From: a virus
Length of the DNA stretch: 64,000 bases
IMG/VR virus record: IMGVR_UViG_3300009104_000020
Coordinates: 1-64,000 of that record
Strand: one strand, 5' to 3'
The notes under the pieces were generated by a model, which did no database searches, was not told the origin of the DNA, and saw nothing but the letters and a program-made list of their open reading frames with translations. Position numbers and translations under genes: made by a program. Positions 1 through 6,598 of the stretch are shown here, piece by piece (positions within the stretch are counted from its first letter, which is position 1; each line of letters starts with the position of its first letter).

Positions 1-216
1 ATCGTTAGCCAATTTGCGGCTGACCAAGGCTGGATTGCTTCCTTAGACAGCCAGATTGAGGCTATGAAGGAGCGCCCAGTTGCGCCTGACGACTTTGAGG
101 CTCCAGCTATTACCGTGGACACTACGGTCAAGGCAGCGGAGGGCAGTCCCGCCAACCCCAAAAAGGAGGAGGAGGAGAAAGCCGAGGAGGAGAAAGCCGA
201 GGAGGGTGAGGATTAA
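1..216 (+). CDS. 3' end of a gene cut by the window edge
   Basis: Frame 1 is open from the first base to TAA at 214-216 and encodes 71 residues. The tail is a Lys/Glu repeat (KAEEEKAEEGED), so the protein ends in a low-complexity acidic segment. I do not recognise the family. The window ends inside fibre genes, so if the genome is circular this may be the last structural gene before the lysis genes; that is inference. Confidence 0.6.
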   Translation: MVSQFAADQGWIASLDSQIEAMKERPVAPDDFEAPAITVDTTVKAAEGSPANPKKEEEEKAEEEKAEEGED

Positions 217-235
217 GCTTGTAAAAATCCAAGAG

Positions 236-245
236 GTAACACTAA
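236..245 (+). promoter_or_regulatory. GTAACACTAA element, copy 1
   Basis: Exact copy of the 10-mer that recurs between genes in this phage. It begins 20 bases after the stop of the preceding gene and 35 bases before ATG 271. An AT-rich stretch (AATAAA) follows. I read it as a candidate promoter for the small gene and holin-like genes downstream. No consistent -35 box accompanies the copies. Confidence 0.55.
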
Positions 246-270
246 AATAAACCTTCTGACAGGCAGAACT

Positions 271-471
271 ATGGACGAACAACAACAACAACTACAGGCG
301 GCGGTGCAAATACTGGCACAGGTCGCAGATCAAGCACTTGTTAATGGCCCTTCTGGCAGACAGCGGGATCAGGCGGTGCAAATACTGGCCAAACACCACG
401 GGTTAGCGCAGGAGCCAGCTAATAACCCGCCGATAGAAATGCCGAAGGAAGAGGAAACTGAATCTACTTGA
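271..471 (+). CDS. small Gln-rich protein of unknown function
   Basis: 66 residues. The protein opens with a Gln run and contains two related segments, AAVQILAQ near residue 11 and QAVQILAK near residue 35, so it looks like a duplicated helical unit. The tail is acidic. It is the first gene after a GTAACACTAA element and its end overlaps the probable start of the membrane peptide that follows, so translation is probably coupled. Position before two holin-like peptides suggests a lysis or late accessory role, but no family is recognised. Confidence 0.6.
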   Translation: MDEQQQQLQAAVQILAQVADQALVNGPSGRQRDQAVQILAKHHGLAQEPANNPPIEMPKEEETEST

Positions 472-622
472 TGACAACACGATAAAGGTATTCGCAAGCG
501 CAACTGTAGGCATAGGGAACTGGTGGGTCGACATCGACCTAGTGCTTAAATGTGCCGTTTCGCTGGCTACACTTGTCTATATCATCATAAAAATTCGGCA
601 GTTAGTTAAACAAAACAAATAA
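458..622 (+). CDS. putative single-span membrane peptide, holin-like
   Basis: An open frame of about 54 codons with no ATG. CTG at 458 is a possible start, preceded by the purine-rich AAGGAAGAGGAAA, which would serve as ribosome binding site. It contains one strongly hydrophobic segment (CAVSLATLVYIIIKI) followed by a short basic tail (RQLVKQNK). Such a small one-span peptide next to another small membrane peptide suits a holin or antiholin. The non-ATG start and the 14-base overlap with the gene before it leave the exact start open. Confidence 0.5.
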   Translation: MNLLDDNTIKVFASATVGIGNWWVDIDLVLKCAVSLATLVYIIIKIRQLVKQNK

Positions 623-623
623 T

Positions 624-800
624 ATGCTTAAAAGTAAAACGACTTGGACAGCCATAACGGGCGCAATCGCTGGAATTGCAGGGTATTTCACAGGGGAACT
701 GGAGCTAGGGGCCGCCGCTAATGTGGTAATCACCAGCTTACTGGCCTTATTCCTTCGCCACGGCATTTCAAAAACCGAGAAAGCTGTAACAGGCGAATAG
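624..800 (+). CDS. small membrane protein, putative holin
   Basis: 58 residues from ATG 624, one base after the previous stop. The N-terminus is short and basic. Two hydrophobic stretches, TAITGAIAGIAGYF and NVVITSLLALFL, are separated by a short acidic turn, and the tail is charged. Two membrane passages in under 60 residues is a common holin layout: oligomers open the inner membrane at lysis. No endolysin lies next to it; an RlpA-like protein at 21.7 kb is the nearest wall-related gene. Function is inferred from size, topology and position. Confidence 0.55.
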   Translation: MLKSKTTWTAITGAIAGIAGYFTGELELGAAANVVITSLLALFLRHGISKTEKAVTGE

Positions 801-803
801 CGT

Positions 804-1196
804 GTGCGCTCCACCGGGCAGCGGGGTGAGCTGCTTGTAGCGGAGAGACTAATAGGGAAGGGCTGGAGTGTAGCACACCCCATGGCGGACGCCCCTTATG
901 ACCTTTTGGCCATCAAAGGGGGAAGGTTCTTGCGTCTTCAGGTAAAAGCCACGCTGGAGAAACATCTACACAAAGGGAAAACCCGGCCCCATTACCAGTT
1001 TCAGTTGGCCCACGGGCTATCCTCGAAGAAGAGATATACAGCCGACCAGGTGGACTTCTTCGTCTGCTGCGCCTTGGACTCCCAGCGTTTCTGGGTCATC
1101 CCATTTCCTGACGCCACGGTTGTTACCCTGAAAATCTACAACGGCGAGGGAGGCAAGTTTCACAAGTTCGAGGATGCTTGGGTATTGCTTGAGTGA
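804..1196 (+). CDS. PD-(D/E)XK family endonuclease
   Basis: 130 residues from GTG 804. The N-terminal half has the layout of small PD-(D/E)XK nucleases of the PDDEXK_5 type: a helix with Glu (RGELLVAERL, E9), then APYDLL with D33, then LQVK with Q46 and K48 on the following strand. This fold cuts DNA with a metal ion. Related proteins are found with group I introns and in phages as resolvase-like or homing-type enzymes; no intron is visible here. It follows the holin-like genes and precedes a non-coding stretch of about 200 bases. Confidence 0.65.
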   Translation: MRSTGQRGELLVAERLIGKGWSVAHPMADAPYDLLAIKGGRFLRLQVKATLEKHLHKGKTRPHYQFQLAHGLSSKKRYTADQVDFFVCCALDSQRFWVIPFPDATVVTLKIYNGEGGKFHKFEDAWVLLE

Positions 1197-1203
1197 TCCT
1201 GTT

Positions 1204-1360
1204 TTCATAAACCTTACAAGATGAGAGCGTTTTTTTTCTTCATAAGAACCTGCGGAATTGCGCCTATTTCCAGGGGTAAAGCCGATTACTTAATAAATAT
1301 TTTAGCATAAGGGAAAAAAAGTAGTTGCCTTTCGTTCATAAATCTTCCACGATGGGGGTG
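1204..1360 (+). repeat. pair of degenerate 26-bp direct repeats in a non-coding gap
   Basis: The segments beginning TTCATAAACCTTACA at 1204 and TTCATAAATCTTCCA at 1335 match at about 20 of 26 positions. A third, shorter TTCATAA sits at 1239. They lie in the gap 1197-1404, which also holds a T8 run at 1230-1237 and an AT-rich stretch at 1288-1311. They could be protein-binding sites (operator or iteron) before the recombination genes. No gene is visible in the gap. Confidence 0.35.
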
Positions 1361-1404
1361 TGCCGAGGAAGCGAAATGGTTCGTATAAAATCAGGAGTGT
1401 GGCC

Positions 1405-1533
1405 GTGGACGAGGAGACGGATCGCCTTATTAGGGCCGGGTCACTTCTGGAGCAGCACCGAAATCCTAACACAGGAAAAGGGTGTATCTCGTCATTTATG
1501 AGGGCCGCAGTTAAAAAGTATTTCGATAAATAG
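1405..1533 (+). CDS. short basic protein, possibly ribbon-helix-helix
   Basis: 42 residues from GTG 1405, seven bases after a GGAG ribosome binding site at 1394-1397. It begins DEETDRLIRAGS and ends in the helical, basic SSFMRAAVKKYFDK. The pattern, an acidic start, a first helix, then SSFMRAAV as the second helix, resembles the C-terminal part of ribbon-helix-helix repressors. It is too short to be certain. It would fit a regulator just before the recombination cluster. Confidence 0.45.
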   Translation: MDEETDRLIRAGSLLEQHRNPNTGKGCISSFMRAAVKKYFDK

Positions 1534-1542
1534 AACAGAAAA

Positions 1543-2097
1543 ATGGGCAGACTAGACAACTACGAAGAGGTAAAAGACAGGCTTCCCCGGTTTTGGGGCT
1601 GCGTTAAGCAGGGTAGAATCATCACGAAAGTCCTAGACCACAGCGAAAACTGGGATCGGGTTGTGATGTTGGCGGAGCTATATGACGGGGATACGCTTAT
1701 TGCCACAGGAACCGCAATGGACTGGAAGGATAAAGACCGTAACGCCAACCGGACAAATTGGGTTGAAGTAGCTGAAACCAGCGCGATTGGGAGGGCTATT
1801 GCAAACTCCCGATACCAAGACCCCAGCGCAGCCAGACCCAGCCGGGAAGAGATGGAGGTGGCCATCGAAAGACAGTCCGCCCTGCCGACGACGCCAAAGC
1901 AAACCGGATCTGACAGTAAACCGGCGTGGGTTGTTCAACTTGAAACGCGCTTTGGTAAGAACGAAAACAAGGTGTCAGATTTTTACATAGGCAAGAATGT
2001 AATCAAAAAGGGGCAAACTTGGCGCGACCTGCCCACCGCAACAGCCGAAAAACTACAAGCCAAAGTGGAGGACATATGCAAACACCTCGGAATTTAG
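1543..2097 (+). CDS. phage protein with ETSAIGRA motif, ERF/annealing-associated
   Basis: 184 residues. It begins with NYEEVKDRLPRFW and carries TNWVEVAETSAIGRAIA around residues 70-87. This Glu-Thr-Ser-Ala-x-Gly-Arg-Ala signature is shared by phage single-strand annealing proteins of the ERF/Rad52 type and by many unassigned phage proteins. The C-terminal half is Lys-rich. It is followed at once by a RecB/Cas4-like nuclease and SSB, the usual company of a recombination module. A role in strand annealing is inferred from motif and neighbours. Confidence 0.5.
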   Translation: MGRLDNYEEVKDRLPRFWGCVKQGRIITKVLDHSENWDRVVMLAELYDGDTLIATGTAMDWKDKDRNANRTNWVEVAETSAIGRAIANSRYQDPSAARPSREEMEVAIERQSALPTTPKQTGSDSKPAWVVQLETRFGKNENKVSDFYIGKNVIKKGQTWRDLPTATAEKLQAKVEDICKHLGI

Positions 2098-2234
2098 AGC
2101 ATTTTCTTCAGCGGGATTTTCTCATTACCGCAACCGAAGGACTTCTAGACCGGAAGAGGGCCGAATTGCTGCTGAAAAACGCAATAGTCCGAGCCTCTAT
2201 TAAAAAACAACTGGAGAAAAATGCCAGAAACTGA
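2076..2234 (+). CDS. small basic helical protein, unknown
   Basis: 52 residues from ATG 2076, with GGAGG at 2067-2071 in front. The start lies inside the end of the previous gene (22-base overlap), so the two are probably coupled. The sequence is mostly helix-forming with a basic C-terminus (IKKQLEKNARN). The family is not recognised. It sits between the annealing-like protein and the nuclease. Confidence 0.55.
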   Translation: MQTPRNLEHFLQRDFLITATEGLLDRKRAELLLKNAIVRASIKKQLEKNARN

Positions 2235-3283
2235 ACACAGAGAGAGGGGCCACCACCCCCTTTCACCGAGCAACTACCCGAAATGGGAGCTTTGCCCCTT
2301 ATTTAAGAACAGGGGAGGAACCAGCGAGGCGGCAGAGCGCGGAACCCAGCGACATGAAGTATTTGAGAGGCTGATAGAGGAGAGAAACGAAAGCTTGGGG
2401 TATGACAAAGACGGTAAAAAAAGTTGAGGATGAGGCAGCCAAGTTCTCGATAGACTGCCTTAACAAGGAGATCGGCTCTGCGTATATACATTGTGAGACG
2501 CTTGTTGCGTATGAAGAGTTATACGAAGGGTGGGTTGATGCTTGGGCTGTAAAGGATGGACGCCTTCATGTGTTTGACCTAAAGACTGGCTGGGGAAGCG
2601 ACCCTGACTATGCGGCCCAACAGGAGGGGTATGCTTTGGCAATCCTCAATATGGCCAAGAAGGGGATGTGGCCAGAAATCAAGGATACCGACAGCGCAAC
2701 AATCCACCTTATATGGGAAGACCAACGGCGCACATATACTTGGGAAACCAAATACGATATCGCCAAGGCTTTAATCATGGAGATTCTGGCAAAGAAGATG
2801 TCCCCAGACTCCACCCCGCGAGCAAATAAGAACTGCCAATGGTGCGCTAATTTAAACTCCTGCGAAGCTGTAAACCACGAAATCATGGAGGTGGTTAAGG
2901 CGGGGCTTCCGACCAGCTTCAACTCTCCCGAAGATCTTTCCCGCGCTTTGATGGTAAAGGATCTAATTAAGCCTTGGTCTGATGGCATCCAAAAGCTTGC
3001 CGTTAAGCACATCGAGGAAGGCGGGGAATTGCCGGGGTGGAAGTGGTCGAAGATAAAAGGAAGAGAGGTTGCCCCAGAACTGAAGGATGCTTGGGCCGCT
3101 GTCCGAGAATCGCTGGAGGTAAAGCACGGAGACAAAGCAAAGGACGAATTTCTTAAATGCTGTAAAGTGGTCGCGGGGAAACTGCGCGGCCTGGATTACG
3201 AAAACGAATTTCCCGCCGAACACATAATGAAGCGGGGAGAACCATACTATAGGTTAACTTGTAAAAAGAGACTACTGAAATGA
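2221..3283 (+). CDS. RecB/Cas4-like PD-(D/E)XK nuclease with iron-sulfur cysteines, split by a frame change at an A7 run
   Basis: Two overlapping frames together make one nuclease. The first (2221-2427, 68 codons) carries SPSNYPKWELC and GTQRHEVFE, the opening motifs of the family, with Cys at codon 25. The second (frame from 2402 to 3283) carries GWVDAW and FDLKTG, giving D46, D59 and K61 in its own numbering, then QQEGY, then a C-x2-C-x5-C cluster at 145-154. The first Cys of the four needed for an iron-sulfur cluster is in the first frame, so both parts are needed. The shift is one base and falls at the A7 run 2416-2422. Either a base was gained there, by sequencing or mutation, or slippage joins the frames. 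SSB follows. Confidence 0.7.
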
Positions 3284-3633
3284 ACTGTATAAACATAATA
3301 GGGAGGCTTACGGCTGACCCAGAGACGCATCAGATGACTAATAGCTCCGTCTGCAACATTAGAATCGCGGTTAATGGCCGCAAGAAAGACGGCGACAGGT
3401 GGGTGGACGACCCAATGTTCATCAACGCAAAGGCTTGGGACAAGCAGTCCGACTTCATTGCCAAGCACTTCGAGAAGGGCAAAGAGATCTGGATACAAGG
3501 CGAACTCAGAATCGAGCAATGGGAGAAGGACGGGCAAAAGAGGAGCGCACCCGTTATTAAGGTTCGCACCTGCGGCTTCACCAGCGGCAAGGGCAACGGA
3601 AATGGCAAAGATGCCGGTGATGAGTTTGTATGA
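3280..3633 (+). CDS. ssb: single-stranded DNA-binding protein
   Basis: 117 residues with the OB-fold pattern of bacterial SSB: NCINIIGRLTADPE at the start, NIRIAVNGRKK, then FINAKAWDKQSDFIAKHFEKGKEI and WIQGELRIEQWEKDG. It coats single-stranded DNA during replication and recombination. The tail is short, Gly-rich and ends DAGDEFV instead of the usual DDDIPF, so contact with host partners through that tail may be altered. The start ATG overlaps the stop of the nuclease by four bases. Confidence 0.9.
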   Translation: MNCINIIGRLTADPETHQMTNSSVCNIRIAVNGRKKDGDRWVDDPMFINAKAWDKQSDFIAKHFEKGKEIWIQGELRIEQWEKDGQKRSAPVIKVRTCGFTSGKGNGNGKDAGDEFV

Positions 3634-3848
3634 GTTGGCTCATTGCACTTTTGAAGGCAGTCCCCGCATTGAGGAAGATCGGTGAACTACTTGAAAGGAA
3701 CATCAAGGCGGCAAAAGCAAAGTCAAGGAGGAACCACAAAGATAAACTTGTGGACGATGCTATTGCTGATGCTCTTGCTCACCCCAATGAGCGGGTGCAT
3801 AACGGTAGAGTACAACAACGCTCACGACCTAATAAAGATGCACCCTAA
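3630..3848 (+). CDS. small membrane-anchored basic protein, candidate inner-membrane spanin
   Basis: 72 residues, ATGA-coupled to SSB. A short hydrophobic N-terminus (SWLIALLKAVPAL) is followed by a long, charged helix (ERNIKAAKAKSRRNHKDK). Inside its reading frame, in another frame, a lipoprotein gene begins. A small anchored helical protein with an embedded or overlapping lipoprotein gene is the hallmark layout of Rz/Rz1 spanin pairs, which fuse inner and outer membranes in Gram-negative lysis. No sequence match to a named spanin is claimed. Confidence 0.5.
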   Translation: MSWLIALLKAVPALRKIGELLERNIKAAKAKSRRNHKDKLVDDAIADALAHPNERVHNGRVQQRSRPNKDAP

Positions 3849-3951
3849 AGGGTTCCGAGACGCCGTACACGCTTCTACGGAAAGCGCGGAATTTGTGGAG
3901 GACTGCCTTCACACTATTAACGAACTAGAGGAAAAGCTGGAGAGCCAATAA
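3748..3951 (+). CDS. probable lipoprotein, candidate outer-membrane spanin
   Basis: The frame is open from ATG 3682, but a strong ribosome binding site AAGGAGG at 3725-3731 points to a start at TTG 3748 or ATG 3757. From there the protein begins with a Leu-rich signal segment (MLLLMLLLTPMSGC) whose last four residues form a lipobox, so lipid attachment at that Cys is likely. The mature part has about 50 residues and ends in a charged helix. The gene overlaps the previous one by about 100 bases in another frame, as Rz1 does with Rz. The start codon is not settled. Confidence 0.55.
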   Translation: MWTMLLLMLLLTPMSGCITVEYNNAHDLIKMHPKGFRDAVHASTESAEFVEDCLHTINELEEKLESQ

Positions 3952-4433
3952 TGCCTCGAAACCCGACCTCACAACGCGCTCAAAAAATGCGAGATGGCTT
4001 TATTTACTTCATCTTGCAGGGTGAGGACTCGTGGAAGCAGTTGGAGCGTAGTGAGTTTGAAAACATGGGATGGGATGGAGTGTCCTTTGTTAAGATTGGC
4101 CGCACGGTAGATGTCAGGAAGAGGCTTGAGTCCCTGCAATGCGGCAACCCGATGGGACTTCAGCTACTAGGCTGCGTCAGGGGAGGCCCGAAGCTTGAGG
4201 GCAAGCTGCACCGCTGGTTCAAGCCATATCGCCACTCATGCGGGGAGTGGTTCCTGTATTCCTATCGGGTAGCACAATACATCAACTCTCTTCACCTTTA
4301 TAAACCAAACGGCAACTGCGAACCAAAAGATGTGGAAGGCGATGGCGACCTCGCTCAGTTTGAGAAAGAGTTCGAGATGCTTCTTGGGTGTGAATGTGTC
4401 TGGACGATTGAAGATCATTTAATGTTTGCATGA
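3951..4433 (+). CDS. GIY-YIG nuclease of the MUG113/T5orf172 type
   Basis: 160 residues. GFIYFI near residue 16 is the GIY half and VKIGRT near residue 47 the YIG half, followed by DVRKRLESLQCGNP with the conserved Arg. Further on, LEGKLHRWFKPYRHSCGEWF supplies the conserved Glu/His helix. These enzymes nick or cut DNA and are common in phages as stand-alone homing-type nucleases. A second member lies at 14930. The extension after residue 110 has no recognised domain. Confidence 0.75.
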   Translation: MPRNPTSQRAQKMRDGFIYFILQGEDSWKQLERSEFENMGWDGVSFVKIGRTVDVRKRLESLQCGNPMGLQLLGCVRGGPKLEGKLHRWFKPYRHSCGEWFLYSYRVAQYINSLHLYKPNGNCEPKDVEGDGDLAQFEKEFEMLLGCECVWTIEDHLMFA

Positions 4434-4582
4434 AGAAACCAGCTAAAAACAAAAAGGAACCCCGCAGCCTACGGCAATCGGTAAACGACGGGTGTGATAA
4501 GTTTTGGGCCAAGCGCGGCGGAGATCCGAACAAAGAAGGCTCGTTTAATTACGGAACCCCCCTAAAAAAGAAGAGGTTTTGA
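4430..4582 (+). CDS. small basic protein, unknown
   Basis: 50 residues starting at ATG 4430, which overlaps the stop of the GIY-YIG gene (ATGA). It is rich in Lys and Arg, with both ends strongly basic (KKPAKNKKEPR and LKKKRF) and a central DKFWAKRGGDPNKEG. No family is recognised; nucleic-acid contact is plausible from charge alone. Confidence 0.55.
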   Translation: MKKPAKNKKEPRSLRQSVNDGCDKFWAKRGGDPNKEGSFNYGTPLKKKRF

Positions 4583-4767
4583 ACCACGAATACGCACATG
4601 ACTGTATAGTTGATATTCAGAAAAGGATAAATAGCATGAGTAAGGAGGAAATAACCCAAGCCTTGGAAGTTGTAAGGGTGTGCCTTATTTCACCATCTGT
4701 AAGTGTGTGGAAAGAGCCTGTGTCTGCGAAAGAGGCGTACAGGCAGGCCTGCGAGGAGGAGCCATGA
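4579..4767 (+). CDS. small protein, unknown
   Basis: 62 residues if it starts at TTG 4579, which overlaps the previous stop as TTGA. A later ATG at 4636 (SKEEITQALEVV) is possible. The gene ends at 4767 within the start of the next nuclease gene, so it lies in a chain of coupled genes. It is predicted helical with two Cys in the second half. The family is not recognised. Confidence 0.5.
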   Translation: MNHEYAHDCIVDIQKRINSMSKEEITQALEVVRVCLISPSVSVWKEPVSAKEAYRQACEEEP

Positions 4768-5099
4768 AGAATAGCCGCAACAAGGGGAAGGTAAACGAAA
4801 GGGCGTGGGCATCCATCTGCACAAACGAGGGATACCCGGCTAGGCGTGGGCAACAATTTCGAGGGGGAGATGACAGCCCTGATGTCGTGTGCGAGTCTCT
4901 TCCCATGTTTCATTTTGAGGTTAAGTCCGGCAAAAGGCCCCACCTTTGGGATGCCGTAGCACAGGCCGAGCGCGACCAAAAGACAGGCGACTTTGCCATT
5001 GCGGCACTACACAAGGACTACCACCCGTGGATGGTTGCAATGTCAGCGGATACTTTTTTTAGGCTAGTCAGAGGAGATCACCTTCAGCCATGTCTGTAA
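4764..5099 (+). CDS. PD-(D/E)XK nuclease, resolvase-like
   Basis: 111 residues from ATG 4764, preceded by GAGGAG. The catalytic pattern is complete: a basic helix with E12, RRGQQF, then SPDVV with P39-D40, then HFEVKSG with E52 and K54. The layout matches the small phage PDDEXK enzymes related to Holliday junction resolvases and VRR-NUC proteins. It probably acts on recombination or replication intermediates. It is the third PD-(D/E)XK protein in the first 5 kb. Confidence 0.7.
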   Translation: MKNSRNKGKVNERAWASICTNEGYPARRGQQFRGGDDSPDVVCESLPMFHFEVKSGKRPHLWDAVAQAERDQKTGDFAIAALHKDYHPWMVAMSADTFFRLVRGDHLQPCL

Positions 5100-5410
5100 T
5101 TCGACCACCAAAAAAAATGATGATACTGAACCTTCCGTATAAGGTGAAGTTTGTAGAGCAAACAGAGAGAGATGCGGCTGACGCATACGGGTGGTGCGAC
5201 TACGACAACCAAACCATTGTTGTGTGCAAAACCATCCCGAAGGAGGCCATAGCTGACACTTTCCTGCACGAATGTATCCATGCAATAGCTCACGGGATGG
5301 ATGTTAACTGGCGCAAAGAGGAGCAGGTAGCCAGAAGGCTTGCCACGGGGCTGTGTACGCTGTGGAAACAAAACCCTGCTGCCTTTAGGTGGTGGAGGAA
5401 CCTGTTATGA
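5090..5410 (+). CDS. HExxH zincin-type putative metallopeptidase
   Basis: 106 residues. LHECIHAIAHGMDVNW near residues 61-76 contains HExxH, the zinc-binding motif of metallopeptidases, and a downstream Glu in KEEQVARRLATGL could be the third ligand. The first part is strand-rich (YKVKFVEQTERDA, NQTIVVCK). Similar small stand-alone zincins occur in many phages next to DNA metabolism genes. The substrate is unknown. It overlaps the previous gene by ten bases. Confidence 0.65.
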   Translation: MSVIRPPKKMMILNLPYKVKFVEQTERDAADAYGWCDYDNQTIVVCKTIPKEAIADTFLHECIHAIAHGMDVNWRKEEQVARRLATGLCTLWKQNPAAFRWWRNLL

Positions 5411-5607
5411 GGATTGGAGAAATTTACGACGCGATTGCAACCGAAATGAGACAGCAGGAAACCCAGTCTCGAAGTGCCATCGTGGGGGCTATGACTAGTT
5501 ATTGCCTTGCACTAAAGGCCTCTGGTCTTAACGCTCCGCTATGGTCTGAAACCGCCCTCTTGAAGGGGGTTCACAGCCGACTAGAATCTTACAACAAGGA
5601 AAAATGA
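5407..5607 (+). CDS. small protein, unknown
   Basis: 66 residues from ATG 5407, which overlaps the zincin stop (ATGA); an in-frame GTG 18 bases upstream is less likely. It is helix-rich, with EIYDAIATEMRQQETQ at the start. The family is not recognised. It is translationally coupled on both sides. Confidence 0.5.
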   Translation: MRIGEIYDAIATEMRQQETQSRSAIVGAMTSYCLALKASGLNAPLWSETALLKGVHSRLESYNKEK

Positions 5608-5807
5608 CAGAAGAATACGAACAACCAGTAAAAAGCCCCATTGAGGACAAGGAAGTGCATCACCTGGGCATGGCAGCGAGCGCAATGGGTTTCGCAGATA
5701 AAGGCGGGTTGAATGCCTACTTGAGCGACCTGTACTTGAGGATTCACAAGTGGGCTGTCGAGGTGATGGAATACGACAAAGAAAACCCCTTGGACAAGGA
5801 GGAATAG
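5604..5807 (+). CDS. small acidic protein, unknown
   Basis: 67 residues, ATGA-coupled to the previous gene. Acidic at both ends (TEEYEQP, NPLDKEE) with a middle Gly/Ala segment, LGMAASAMGFADKGG. No recognised family. It closes the coupled chain that began at SSB. Confidence 0.5.
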   Translation: MTEEYEQPVKSPIEDKEVHHLGMAASAMGFADKGGLNAYLSDLYLRIHKWAVEVMEYDKENPLDKEE

Positions 5808-5829
5808 TTTTTGGTAGGACAATTCAGCA

Positions 5830-5973
5830 ATGACGCTGGACGCTACCTTTCCCCGGTCAGAGCCACTCACAGGATTGGCTGGGGAAGAATTTCAGTCCCG
5901 TGAGTGCGGGGTGCTGAAAGACATGATTGATTGGGTTATTAAAGAAATGAGAGTTGAGGCTATGGTGTCGTAG
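5830..5973 (+). CDS. short hypothetical protein
   Basis: 47 residues from ATG 5830 to TAG 5973. It contains a central acidic helix (EEFQSRECGVLKDMIDWVIKEM). The ribosome binding site is weak (GGTAGGA at 5814-5820). The remaining bases to 6067 hold nothing I recognise. It is kept because it fills an otherwise empty gap in the same frame orientation, but it could be chance. Confidence 0.35.
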   Translation: MTLDATFPRSEPLTGLAGEEFQSRECGVLKDMIDWVIKEMRVEAMVS

Positions 5974-6067
5974 GAGAATTACGGACGGGTGGTTTAGTAG
6001 GGTTTTCTTCTAGCTTTCCCTGCTTGGTTGCATCCCATGAAACACCTCGGCTCTCTGTTTTTGAAAA

Positions 6068-6331
6068 ATGCCAAAGAAAAAGAAACAAATACAAATAATG
6101 TTAGGGCAGTTTGTCATCGTTAAAAACAAGAACGCTCATGCTGCTGCCAACTCTAATTATATGTTCGGGATAGTCAGGGAGGGGACTAAAGAGGTTCCGC
6201 TAATGCTGACAATGTCGGAATATTCCAAGGCGGTGACTCGTGCCGGGAAAAACCCAGAGGATTGCGTCATGCGGCATACCGTCGTAAGGCCAAAGAAAAG
6301 AGGCTTCATGGCGTGGCTCCGGGGGAACTAG
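6068..6331 (+). CDS. hypothetical protein, basic N-terminus
   Basis: 87 residues. Begins PKKKKQIQIMLGQFVIVKNK and ends RPKKRGFMAWLRGN. The middle has strand-forming segments (MFGIVREG, VPLMLTMSEY). No family is recognised. It overlaps the start of the next gene. Confidence 0.5.
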   Translation: MPKKKKQIQIMLGQFVIVKNKNAHAAANSNYMFGIVREGTKEVPLMLTMSEYSKAVTRAGKNPEDCVMRHTVVRPKKRGFMAWLRGN

Positions 6332-6597
6332 GAACCACAGACTGCTCAAAGTGTACCGGGGCCTGCTGCAAGCGGGTGGACTTGATAAGTCGAAAGGTTC
6401 ACCAATGCCAGCATTTAGCCGACGACAACTCGTGCATGATATACGAAGACCGGCCTATTGCCTGTCGGATGGACGAGAGATGGACTCCGCGCTCAATGCT
6501 GAAGGCGCATTGCACCACCTGTCAGCTTTCCGAGTGGAAGAAGATCCCGATAGACGAGGCTGCCGCATTAAAGAGACTCCTTGATAGGAAGCAGTAG
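6313..6597 (+). CDS. YkgJ-type cysteine-cluster protein
   Basis: About 94 residues from GTG 6313, preceded by AGAGG; the frame is open from 6262. It has CSKCTGACCKR, then CQHLADDNSCMIYEDRPIACR, and a final CTTC. C-x2-C-x3-CC followed by the C-x-IY-x-RP-x-x-CR segment is the signature of the YkgJ family, which is thought to bind zinc or iron. It overlaps the gene before it and ends two bases before the helicase loader. A longer relative lies at 19605. Confidence 0.65.
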   Translation: MAPGELGTTDCSKCTGACCKRVDLISRKVHQCQHLADDNSCMIYEDRPIACRMDERWTPRSMLKAHCTTCQLSEWKKIPIDEAAALKRLLDRKQ

Positions 6598-6598
6598 A

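Noticed and set aside
804-1196. Group I intron linked to the PD-(D/E)XK nuclease
   Set aside because: The flanking genes are intact and no intron core is seen.
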